Positions 1-11,100 of a stretch of 64,000 nt of DNA are shown in pieces. Origin of the DNA: Gamsiella multidivaricata (Eukaryota > Mortierellomycota > Mortierellomycetes > Mortierellales > Mortierellaceae); contig NW_026251750.1 of assembly GCF_025024155.1 (NCBI RefSeq), forward strand, positions 124,001-188,000. The letters run 5' to 3'. How positions within the stretch are numbered: position 1 is the stretch's first letter; every line of letters starts with the position of its first letter. A program made the translations under genes and the position numbers. The notes under the pieces are model-generated. The model did not search any database. It was not told the origin of the DNA and was given only the letters and a program-made list of their open reading frames with translations.

Positions 1-1256
1 AAGGACCCACGGTTTGAGAGCCTGATCAGGAAGTTACTGGAGAAGGATCCAAACAAGCGTATCACCATTGACGAACTGAGGGTAAGTAAGACCTGGACAA
101 TGGTATACCAGCCTTAATTATCGCTTACACTAATTTCGTTATTATCGATATACATGTATGATCTACAGAATGATCCTTGGGTAACTGATGATGACAAGTG
201 GCCATTGATGAGCAAGGAAGAGAACACGGCTACTGCCGTAACAAACATTACCGAAGCCGAGCTCAAGGGCGCCATTCGAAAGATCAACAGCCTAGCAGCA
301 GTGGTATGTCCCTACGCTCCCCCAAGTACCCTGGTGTTGGATCATCTATGCACTTTCAGGCTAGAACGACTACTTACGGCGATTCTTTTCTTGTGTTCAA
401 TGATGCTTCATAGTTCAAATTTATCTCGAACCTAAAGGCAAGCACCAGGAACTCCGCATCGCGCTCGGCCGTCACTTCCCCCTCTACCGCAGGCGACGTC
501 CAGCATATTGGTAGCAGCGCCAAAGAGGATGAGCGCATGCAGGATGCGGATGAGGGAGTCTTGGCCAATGCAAAGGTACTCGTACCAGCTAAGAATGCCG
601 AAGATCCCACCATGACCGCCATTATCGAAATGCAGGACCAAGGCCTGAAGAATGTCTCGCTGGAGGATATTAAACCCGACGCCGAGACCAAGGATGGGCA
701 GGAGCATCAATTAGCATCCGTTACTATCCCAGCGCAGGAGGCTGAAGAGGTGACAGCAGCAGCGCCAATATCGGAGGCAACTGAGACCAAAAAGTTGCAG
801 GAGGTGACTGCACAGGCAGGTCAGGCGGAAGAAAAGGAGGAGCCGGAGGGTTACGAGGTGTGTGATTTCGAGACGGGCATGTGCTATTGGGTCCCTGCCA
901 AGGAGAAGAGCAAACCCGCGGAATCCGAGCCGACGCCAGCTGCTACAGTCGAACCGAAAGAGGCAGAGAAAACTGAACAGGCAGAGGTGGCATTGGAGCA
1001 GCAAGATGCTCCTGCGATTCAAGTGGCATCAAAAGTAGTGTCGGAGGAAACTAAAGAATCGCAGGTTGACACAGCAACGTCTACCACCGCATCGGTTGCA
1101 CCTGAGTCTCCTCGGACCGTATCTCCTGGTCCTGGACAGAGGAATGCGAGCACACCATCGGGAGACACATCTCCTGCACCATCACTGGCGCCTGGACCAC
1201 GGTTGGTGGGCAAGTTGTCAAGGGATCGGTTGGCGATGTTTGAAAAGAGCGCTTAA
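1..1256 (+). CDS. CaMKK-like serine/threonine kinase, C-terminal part (5' truncated)
   Basis: The window opens inside the last kinase subdomain. Exons are 1-81, 169-303 and 414-1256, all joining in phase 0. The first residues (KDPRFESLIRKLLEKDPNKR) are kinase subdomain XI with its conserved Arg. They run across the first intron into ITIDELRNDPWVTDDDKWPL, the spacing and wording typical of calcium/calmodulin-dependent kinase kinases, including the fungal Ssp1/Sak1-type kinases upstream of AMPK. The second junction restores AAV-FKFISNLKASTRNS, like the regulatory segment that follows the catalytic domain in CaMKK. The remaining 240 or so residues are low-complexity, rich in Glu, Ala, Thr and Pro, and look disordered. 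The catalytic core lies off the left edge, so activity cannot be judged. Family call is good; exact orthology is inferred. Confidence 0.8.
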
Positions 1257-2107
1257 GCAGGATTCTGTGGCCCTGTTGGATGGTGTTTTGTTTGTTATAT
1301 CATCTTGTCAACCATAGTAAAGAACGAAAAGCAAGAACATCTTCAGGATCGACGGCTTGATATATTAATACATGGTCATCTCTTTATTCAAGACCAGAAG
1401 AGTGAAGGCGAGGTAAACCACTGAAAAGCCGTGAGGACGAAATTGCTTCGCCCACTTGTCTACCGACGGCCTCAAAGATGACCAGATTACTCGCAGCTGC
1501 ATCACCATCGATAAACCTTCGCCTCTTTTCGAGCTGTCAAAATTGTACTCCTCAAAGCCGACTTCTGTTCTCTATATGACGACGAGGAGCAAGCGCCGGG
1601 GAATCTTTCCCAACCTAGCCCATCCTGATCTTTAGAATTCATGATTTGGATTTCTTTATAAAGAGGACCCAACTGGAAGCATTGGCCAACACCAAAGAAA
1701 AAAAAAAAAAAAGGAGAGAGAGAGAGTAAAGGATAAATCTACAAGTGGGAGATGGTGATGATGAGGAGTGTCGAGCCACGCAGGCTACATCAAATAAATA
1801 TGAACAGGTATATAAATGAAATGAACAAAATGCAAGAAAGGAATAATAATATAGTACTATGTATGAATAATGGTGTGAAAGAATCTGGGTTTTGTTGGGA
1901 GTTGAATCGCGCGGCATAGAGCAGACATATGTTTCTTCTCTTGCTTTTTTTTTTGTGGTGCTGCGGGCAAGACAGGCGATCGAGAGAAAAGGAAAAGCAG
2001 TTGAGGCTTCTCTCTTTCCTTTCTTGGTGCTGCATGTAGATTGTTTCCCTTCTTCTTCTTCTTCTTCTTCCTTCCCCTTCCTCGTCCTCAGATATTCGCG
2101 TCGTAAC
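1257..2107. other. Convergent intergenic region
   Basis: This 0.85 kb lies between the 3' ends of the CaMKK-like gene (+) and SER3 (-). It contains A/T-rich runs, a poly(A) stretch near 1697 and a TTC microsatellite near 2051-2070. I see no conserved reading frame or structured RNA. Confidence 0.6.
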
Positions 2108-3795
2108 TTAATACAAGACGCGGGTAATGATATTCGTGGGCGTCTCGCTCACGCGTCTGTAGATTTCCTGGATCTGCTCCTGTGTCACATCCGAGATATC
2201 CGCCATCAGGTACGCGATCTTTCCCTTCGAGTCCGAGAACTGCTTGTCCACATTATGGTCCGCCAAAATATCCGTGATCTGTCTCAACACTCCAGGAACA
2301 TTCAGATGTGTGTAGCACAGCCGGATCGAGTTCTCCTCCTCGTACCGGATCGCACGCAGATCAACCTCCGGATAGTTCACCGCTCCGATCGACGTGCCGT
2401 TGTTGATAAACTTGATCAATGCCTGTGAGACCTCGACTCCGATCATCGACTGGGCCTCCTCGGTCGAACCACCAATATGGGGAGTCAGCAACGTGTTGGG
2501 GCAACCAACCAGTTCAGACTCAAAGTAAGGACCATTCGCGGCAGGTTCCTTCGGGAAGACGTCAACGGCAGCTCCGCCGAGGTGTCCAGAGCGGAGAGCC
2601 TTAGCGAGAGCGGGGATCTGGACGATGGTGCCGCGGGAGGCGTTGATGAGGAAGGACCCTCGCTTCATTTGACGAAGCTCGTGTTCGCCAATCATGTTTT
2701 TGGTCTCCTCGGTTTCGGGGACGTGGAGGGTCACAAAGTCCGAGGATTCGAGGAGGCTAGCGAGGGTCGTGACCTGCTTGGAGGTACCGAGAGGCATCAA
2801 TGGGACGACGTCGTAGAAGAGAACGCGCATGCCCATGGATTCGGCAAGGACCGAGAGCTGCGAACCAATGTGGCCGTATCCAACAATTCCTGGTTGAGGA
2901 CGGAGGAAAAAGATGAAGTAGCGGTAAGTATATCGCGCGTGTCATGGATATGTTGTTGTCGCGTTGTTTGTTCGGTGTGTTGATGTCGACCTGTTACCAA
3001 AAAAAATCTTATCTCTGCGTGTATACACATCAAAAATCGCTCGTGCGCTGTCATTTTTACACATCACCTACCGAGAGTCTTGCCACGGATCTCATAGCAG
3101 TTCGCCGAGACCTTCTGCCAATTGCCTTGGTGCATCTCCTTGTTACGATCACCCAGCTGTCTGGACAGCAACACGATCTCGGCTATGACCAGTTCTGCGA
3201 CCGAGCGCGAGTTGGAGAAGGGCGAGTTGAAGACCGCGACACCCTTCTGAGAGGCATGCTCCAGATCAACTTGATTGGTACCGATACAGAAGCACCCGAT
3301 CACTCCGAGCTTCTCGGCGGCATCAAGGACCCTCTTGGTCAGCTTGGTCTTGGAGCGGATACCGATGCAGTGGATATCGCGGATCTTTTCAACCAGGACG
3401 TCTTCCGACAGGGCCTTGGCGTGTGTTTCGACCTGCGTAGGAAAGAAGAAAAAATATATGAAAAAACGAATTGCGATGTTTCAGTAAATTGGTTCTAGAG
3501 AACAGCGAAAGCTGCTACTGTTGGCAATGAGCAGAGAAAAGACATGCAGTCGATTTAGTACCTGATAACCTTGTTCTCGGAGGGCAGAAACGGCGGTCTC
3601 GTTGACGTTCTCGAGCAAGAGGATCTTGATGTTGGCGGTGTTGAAGGGCTTGAGGATCTTGGCTTTGTTTAGTCCAGCAACTGAGCCCCTGCGCTCATGT
3701 GAGACCTCGACACCGCCGCTGGGCATGCTGGGCACAGGTGTGGGAAGAACATTGTTGTCGTTCTCCGAAGGTGTGGACGGCGTGAAAGAGGGCAT
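2108..3795 (-). CDS. SER3: D-3-phosphoglycerate dehydrogenase
   Basis: Catalyses the NAD-dependent oxidation of 3-phosphoglycerate, the first step of serine biosynthesis in the cytosol. Exons on the minus strand are 3795-3562, 3432-3072 and 2889-2108, giving 458 residues, close to yeast Ser3/Ser33 (469). The ATG at 3795 is chosen because it opens a Ser/Pro-rich leader that runs into the conserved KPFNTANIKILLLENVN start. Visible motifs are the nucleotide-binding GYGHIGS (about residue 203), catalytic Arg in NASRGT (about 284), Glu in FPKEP (about 313) and His in TPHIGGST (about 336). A C-terminal ACT domain (NSIRLCYTHLNVPGVLRQI onward) is present, the usual serine-feedback site. Intron 2 starts GTAGGT and is 182 bp. 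Nothing appears damaged. Confidence 0.95.
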
Positions 3796-5390
3796 GGTGG
3801 CTCCTGTTGTGATCGGTGTGATGTGGAGGGAGAGATATGCGGAGAGAACTGTTAGATGTGGAGGGAAACCGACAAGAAGAGTCGAAGGATGGCTGTGGCG
3901 GATAGATGGTGGGGTTGAAAACAAAGAAGAGCAAGAGGCAATTGAAGTAAATGGCCGTTGCCTTTTTAAATGTCTTTGAAAGATACAAAAAAGACGCTAT
4001 TCAATGGATAGACGATTTTCTTTATTTTTTTTTTTTTCTCAAATCAAATGGCTTACAAGAACACTAAGCAATAAAAATAAAAATAAAGATGGATGCGCCT
4101 TTTTGTCATGCATTATCATTGCTGGCTGTTCACGATGGATGACTACAAGAGTACTTAAGCATCATCTCCCTTGTTCCTTTTGAGATAGCTGCAGTCGCTC
4201 GCCGTCTTTTTCTATGTGTTCGTTTTGAGTGAACAGTTTTGTCCGCAAAAGCAATCGAGCACGTCTCCCATATAAGGATGCCCTATGTATATCCAGAATT
4301 ATTTTTTTCTTTTACTCCAATATCATACGATACACTCGTCGTTGCCCTTGTCCTCCTCACTCCTGATCGCTGCTCATTGTTCATCGCCACAATCGCCGCA
4401 GGGGCTCCCTCCCGTCTTGGATCATAGAGGTTATCATGGCTGGTTTTATTTTGCGATAACGCATAGCGCAGATCGAAACGCCATTCGTGACTGGGTTTAG
4501 TTCATCATTTCAAATCGCCAGGGGAACCTGGACTGGAGGACTGTGCCCTGAAGAACCACGATGAATCATATCAGGAGCAATTTGTGTCCTTTGTACTCGC
4601 CCATTAGATCGACTACTCGTAAGCGGTCTTGCTGTTTGCTCATGGGTCTTTCCAAGGCGATATATACAGCGAGGGTTCAGCATGACTGACCATCCCACGC
4701 CTTGAATGGATGACAAAAAACGATCGAGTGGGCGCCGGGAATGCGATGTTTCAATAAAGAGCAGTGTATTTATACAGACATTTTTCCCCAGGTCTTTCCT
4801 TTTTCGGGCCAACGGAGCAGGGTGCCCTCGTCGAGCAGAGATAAGAAAAAAAAAAAAGTGCTCTGAAGCGAATCTCCGCAAACAGGGTGACGAGGCACAA
4901 ACAACCCGTCCTAGGACACAAAGACTCCCGACTACGCAAAGAAACCTCATTAGGCGGACCCCGCATCTTTTTCTGTCCTATGACTCTTTGGATACCAGCA
5001 TTGACATGTGCTTTCGCCCAGTCTACTCGCTCTCCTTTCTTGTCCTCTGCAAGTTTAGTTTATAGACAAGCGCATGGGTGCTGTGATCTCGTTAATAAAC
5101 ACGCTTTCGCACGTTTTTTTCATTGCAATGTGTCCAGATCGAAACGAAGTCTACACACCCACACAAGGCATACATGTCTATATTGTCTATATCGAGAAAA
5201 ACAAAAACTTTTTTTTTAATTGTTCACTTCTATCGTTACTCTAACTAAGGAAAGCAAACGGTCTATGGTACAAACAACTTTTTTTTTTTTTTTTTGCTAG
5301 TTCTTTCGAAAAACGAGGTATTATACATTTTTTTCTTTTGGCTTTTTGTCAAGAACCAGATATACAAAAATATGCGTAGGAAAAATGCGT
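3796..5390. other. Intergenic region upstream of SER3
   Basis: About 1.6 kb between the start of SER3 and the stop of the phosphodiesterase gene, both on the minus strand. It should hold the SER3 promoter and the phosphodiesterase 3' UTR. Several homopolymer T or A runs occur (near 4020, 4845 and 5280). I found no convincing Gcn4-type TGACTCA site and no coding region. Confidence 0.55.
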
Positions 5391-8197
5391 TCAAACACTC
5401 AGTCCAGCCGCTCCTGTCGCTGCCGTAATGCTCACCGCCCCATCCACCAACGACCCACGTCTCATCTCCTGCTGCCTCTCCTTCTCCGCCTCCTTCAACC
5501 CCTCACCTTCCTGCTCTTCGTCCCCCTGTCTCGTGGATGTCCCAACCACACAATCCAACGGCCCATCATCCAACCCAGTCGCCACCGAAATCGGGGGCCA
5601 CATCTTCAAACGTCTTTTTTCGTCTTCCTCTTGTGTAAGACCTTTAGCTACCCCAAGTACCGGCGCCGACGGCGGACCAGTCAAAGACATACAGCCCCTT
5701 GAAGCATCTAAAGGCCCGCAGCCAGAGTCCCAGTCATATCGAGTACTCTCCGTCAGAAGCGCAGGTGTACTGCTTCGAGAGCCAGCATGAAGATGATGGC
5801 GAGTGTGAAGGTGTGGGATCTGGAGTGGATGAAGCTGCTGCCGATGTCCTTCCGCGAAAGCTGTCCCTACGGCAGGCAGCGACGGTACCGGCGAAGGCGG
5901 TCGAACAGAACATGTTGTACTTGATATACACAGAGGGTCCGTGGGTATATTACCATCTTGCTCCTGCTCCTGCTCTTGATCCGTGCTGCTGTCCTGGAGA
6001 TTGAGTGTCACATATCCATCTCCAAGCTCCTGCCGAAGCCTAGGATGTGCGAACTCAAGCTGCAGGCTGCCGTGTCGGCGCTGTCGGAACGATTTCTGAG
6101 GTTGCGGTAAGACCAATGGCACCTTGTCGCTATCCTCTATTTCCCCCACTGATCTACCTTTCGTCCATACTGCCGCCGCTTCAGCTGACGCTACTGCTGC
6201 AGATGGTGTAGCAGATGAGTGTAGATGCATGGAGCGACCCTTATTTTCGAGGACGGTTGCCTCACGTTTCATTGTCGAGATCATAGCTTCCTGCTGATCG
6301 CGTAGACATGTCGACAGAGAGCGGCCAGAGAGCGAGCGCTTGATCTTCCGAATGGCATGATGGCGGTGGTGATGGTAGAGAGAACCTGGGCTGTCGGTAT
6401 TGGTCGAGTGGCGGAGACGCCGGTGCGGGTGTGGAGGGGGGCGCTGCGGTGTATCGTCCAGGATCACGACTCCAGCAGCCACTATGTAGTTTTAAATGCA
6501 GAAAAGAAGCATAATCGTTAGCATCGTCTGAATACGAACTAGGAAACGAGCATATCGCTTCATTAGAGAAGCACTGTACCTGAGAGGCGACGGCCAGGGG
6601 CAAGGTGTGGTGGAAGGGGAGTTGAAATCCTCTGTTGCAAATCCTTCATCTGTTGCTCTGCACTCTCGACACTCTGCGCAACATCCGCATCCACTGCTGT
6701 CATGGTCATGTTCTCCATAGCCACACAAGGCTCCATCTTCTCCATCTTCTCCATCTTCTCCATCTTCTCCTTCAACTCCTTCAACTCCCTCTCCTTCTCC
6801 ACCTCAATAGTCGCCTTCTGCAACATCCACTGCTCGCGATTGCTTATCAAATTGGTCAAGAACGGCGCTGCCTCTGGCAAGAACTCGACAAAGCTTTCGA
6901 AATATGGTCGGACCACAAAATCTCCAAATCCCAGCGCGATCTGCGCCTGGTTAGACTGATCGCGATCCATATTCGGCGAAACCGGCAGCTTTTGGGCTTT
7001 CTCAATATCTCCCTGCCGGAAGAACTCTTGAACAACCAGATCCGACCACCGCTTGCAGAGCTCCCAGGGCTTAATCGCGTTGGAGATGTCTGCAGCATGC
7101 AGCAGGCAGTTTGCAAACACCTGGCGCAGTTCAGGAGTCAGATCGGATGGTAGACGAGCGGCATTAGCGAGGACACTGTGGTTCGTCTGCGTGGAGCCCT
7201 TTGAGCAGGCCGAGTCGACTGAGGATGTAGAGGAGATAGAAGAAGCAGAGGACTGCCGGCGGTGGTGTCGGGCTATTGGACATTCGAGCCGCGCGTGCAT
7301 GGCTCGAACTTGTGCTGCTGTTACCTCACCATTTGCGCTACTGGGAAGGTGGTTATGATGGCAAGGACTGGGCAGAGTCGGTGATGGAGGTGCACTCATA
7401 TCTGAATCCGTGTCCGATTCGGTCTCTGTGGCCGAGGCGGCATCTTCGCTATCAGAGTTAGCTCTTGAAGATGTGGGTGTGGATGTGAACTCGATGAGGG
7501 AATTGAGGTTATTGAGCATGTCGTAGTGGAAGGACATGTCTGTGGCCATGATGGCCTTGATCATCGACTCCTTCATGCTCTCCTCCGTTGCGCGGTGGCC
7601 CTCGGGGAGGGTTGCGGCGGGAGATTGGGCAATGTTGCGGAACAAATTGTGTTTCTGGACGAGATCCATCGCAAGCGAGCACGAGTACCTCTCAAGGACG
7701 GATGCCTCTCCGAATTGGCGGACGAGTTCTGTTTGGGCATTGACCTGGAACAGGTTGTTCAGGCCGGGCTAAGTCGTTTGTCAATAGCGTGTCAGTGTTA
7801 GAATGTAGCAATGAGGCACGAGTAGAACGACCATTCTATTATGAAATGTGTGATGATAACATACGTGTCCGATATCATGGCAGAGACCAGCGAGCAGCAA
7901 AGCTGCCATGTCTGGTTTTGACAGGTATTGTGATGCGTTCATCTCGAGCAGCATGTGGTAAAGGATCGAGGTGACATCGGCGGCATGGTAGAAGGAGTGG
8001 TAAAAAGTTGCAAGGTAGCCCCGGTCGACGTCGATGATGAAGTCAAGGAGTTCGCTCTCGGAGATATTGAGACATTCGACCAGGCCTAGCTTGATGAACA
8101 TGCCGAGGATGACCCCGTAGATCTCTGGCAGAGAGTGATTCCAGACATTGAAGCCCAGGGTTATGGGCTGGAACTTGCCAGACACGAATCGCAACAT
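5391..8197 (-). CDS. Class I 3',5'-cyclic nucleotide phosphodiesterase
   Basis: Hydrolyses cAMP and/or cGMP and so damps PKA signalling. Exons are 8197-7865, 7768-6580 and 6481-5391 (870 residues). The catalytic domain starts almost at the N-terminus. The metal and proton-donor motifs are all visible: YHSFYHAADV (canonical YHNxxHAxDV), CHDIGHPGLNN, which is completed only by removing the first intron, and LHAADISN. A Ser/Thr-rich insert of about 100 residues sits between MSFHYDMLNNLNSL and the third motif. Beyond the catalytic domain is a tail of about 450 residues with a short KEKMEKMEKMEKME repeat (DNA about 6729-6770) followed by disordered sequence. Family is sure. The start is less so: the ATG at 8197 directly follows a CAG, so an upstream exon is possible. 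Cyclic nucleotide preference cannot be read from the sequence. Confidence 0.9.
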
Positions 8198-11100
8198 AGT
8201 CTGGGAGGGTGGAAGTGAGAGAGGGTTGCAAGGAGTGTGAGTAAGAAGAGTTCGCGTGTAACGGAGTGTGGATGGTGGAAGTATGGGGGTACAAACAACC
8301 AATGGCCAACGGATGGAGTGTGGAGATGGTTGCGCACAGATGTTGATCGCCTTTTTGTATATACCAGTATCTGAGGATGAAGAGGAAAGAAAAGAGCGTA
8401 GAAGAGTATAGAGGAAACTGCCGCCATAATGTTATTTTAATAGTAATATATATAAAGTATAAGACGCACGATACCACATGGCCGCTGGAACATCGACAGC
8501 TCATTGGCTATCCCCCTCCTCTGCTTTGTGCCCCGCACCATTTCTCCTTTCGTTTGTTCGCTCGTTGGCTGGCTGTCCTTGCCCTGGCAACGGCTGGAAA
8601 CCCGCATATGTATTTTTCTTAATGCCTCATCTTGGCAACATGCGAATGTGGATCCCCTCCTTGGACCGTGGCAAGGTTATCGCATCCGCCCTTTTTTTTT
8701 CCTTCAAAAGTCTGTCCCTGAATGGACACAAAATGGAGCAGTAACGACCCATAGCCCGTTGTCTGTAGTTCCGGCTCATTTTAGTTCGCACACACGCCAA
8801 AAATAAGAACAGTATCAAAAAAATAGGAGAGAGGAGTTTCTGGTGGTGGGCTAAACAGGGGGAAGAGATGAGGGAAGAAGAGAAAGGGAGGAAGAGACGA
8901 GCTGCAGGAGGGGGTTACGTGAACGCATGCCCAAACCAGAAACATGATGCAGCCCAAAGGCGTATTAATATAAGCAATGCGCAGACAAGAGCTAGAAGCA
9001 ACGGACAAAACGCAGCGCGCTTGTATTTGTGGATGGATCCCATCCTCGGTTCCAATGGCCCTCGGTGATGTTTTGGTGTAACTGAACTAGCATTGTCCTC
9101 TTTTCTTTCCTTTATGGATGTCAGACGTAATGTTGGATGTAACGGCCACAGCGCATATCCGCATGCGGTATGATGACAAGAACGGGCAATTGGGTTGGAC
9201 ACATGTTGTAATAGTGTTCAGCCCATACCCCTTGCACTTCACACCCTCACCTTCACGCACTTGGATCCAATTCCAATTGCCAATTGCCAATTGCTTTTCT
9301 GCACCTTGTCTCCGTGGTCTCCTTTTAATTTCGCCCGCATAGAGGTATCTCGAGGAAAGGATGCATCAGTAGACAAGGAAGAATGCAGCAGTAGACAAGG
9401 AAGGGTGATAGAATGTGCAGGGATATATTAAGTGGAGAGAGGAGGGAGGGTGTAGAACACATGAAAAAGTATATAATAATATTACAAGGATTTCATTCTT
9501 CTCTTCGTCCTGGGAGGTTTGAGTGTGCGATTCTCTCATTCCTGTTCGAGCAGTCGATTCCTGAAGAATGTGAATTGCATGCGAGTTGCGATGCCACTTA
9601 CCCATTCGCAAGTGATGAGGTCGTCGGAGCTCTGCCGGCAGTGCCGAGGAATAAGCATGTTATTATGATCTGGTGGGTGGAAGGAAGGGGTAAGAAATCG
9701 AGTTGGGGCAAGACGGTGTAGTTGTCAAGGTCAGTGTGTGAGGTGCCTTGTGCTTTTGTCAATAGAGACAGAGTGTGCTGCAAGGAGGGGTACTGGATGA
9801 GACTGAGGATGCAGTTGATGATGATGACGATGATGAGGAGGAGGATTGAGGATGATATCTGTCCATACAGCAACAGGCAAAGAAGTGATGATGGAGAAGG
9901 GGCAGTGGTCAGTGTCATTAGTTCAACGAGAGTTTTCCCCGACGATTGGGGAGCGTGCGTCCTTATATGAACGAAAGACTCAAGGTTTTTGCGGTCGCAC
10001 ACTCCGCCTGTGGCCCAAGCATCCAGACATATTGTACACACCCCCAGTCCATCTTTTGCACTCTGTTTGTTGTTTTGTTGTTTTTGTTCATAGACTAACA
10101 TGAATTGGAGGTGCATGCTGTTTGTCCTTTCCTGTCCTGCCAATATGCATCTCTGCTGCGTGTTGCGACGACTGTGGTAGGTCCGGGGTGCAAGGCTATT
10201 TTTTTCTATCTCTATGGTCGATGTCATGCCGTATCAACAGAGGGAGATGTGCTAGCAATATGCATGCTGATGCCCTGTTCTCTGACCCCTTCCATTCGTC
10301 CCTCTGTCCTAGTCTTCTTTCGTTGTGCTGTATTTCTCTAAAATGAAGATGTGGTTTTCCTTCGCTACCCATTTATCCTTGTACGATCCATCTGTACCCG
10401 ACTTTAGGCTCTTTTTTCTCGGCTTATGTGTTGTTGATCATGATGGTGTTGCCTTGCCTTTTTTTGTGTAATGTGTGATCCATCCTATTCCCCTTCATAT
10501 CTCTCCCACGATCGAAGAGCACAATTGATTTGCTTACGCGGATGTGAACACTTGAACCTCGGAAGATCGTGCGAGAGATGAGGGTAGAAAGGCAATGGGA
10601 ACATGAATTGGCCGAGGAGCCAAAAGGAAAAAAGATTGGGAATTAGGAAAGATAGGTAGCACTGCAACTGGAGAACCAGGCTGATTCATCTTTCCTTTCC
10701 CTCGGAAAATTAACCGTGGTCGGATGAGAATGAATAGGATCATTGTATTGTAACGATATACGAAAATACGGTGTTGTTGCACTAGTGGTGTGAGAAAGAA
10801 ACACAGCTGATATAGGGACAGATATGAACCATCAAATATGAAGCACCATTTCTCCCATCAAGGCTGTGTAGATCCCTTTCATTCCTGATCGCCGGGATAC
10901 TTCGCACCCCGCTGTTCGCTTCGTTTCTGGTGACTATTCTTCTTCTTTGAGGTAAGTCTACAGCGTTTGAGGATCAGCAATCAACGGCTGAAAACCCCCC
11001 TACTGAGACACATCTCGGATACTCTTCAATGGCAGAGACCCACTCTGACATCTATCGAATGCACGGTAGGCCATGGATTCTTCTCTCCATGCTCCTCATC

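Noticed and set aside
9598..10227. 209-codon minus-strand open frame
   Set aside because: Its hydrophobic Ile/Leu/Ser composition in the middle comes from a GAT-type microsatellite read on the other strand; no domain, no splice context and no conserved motif.
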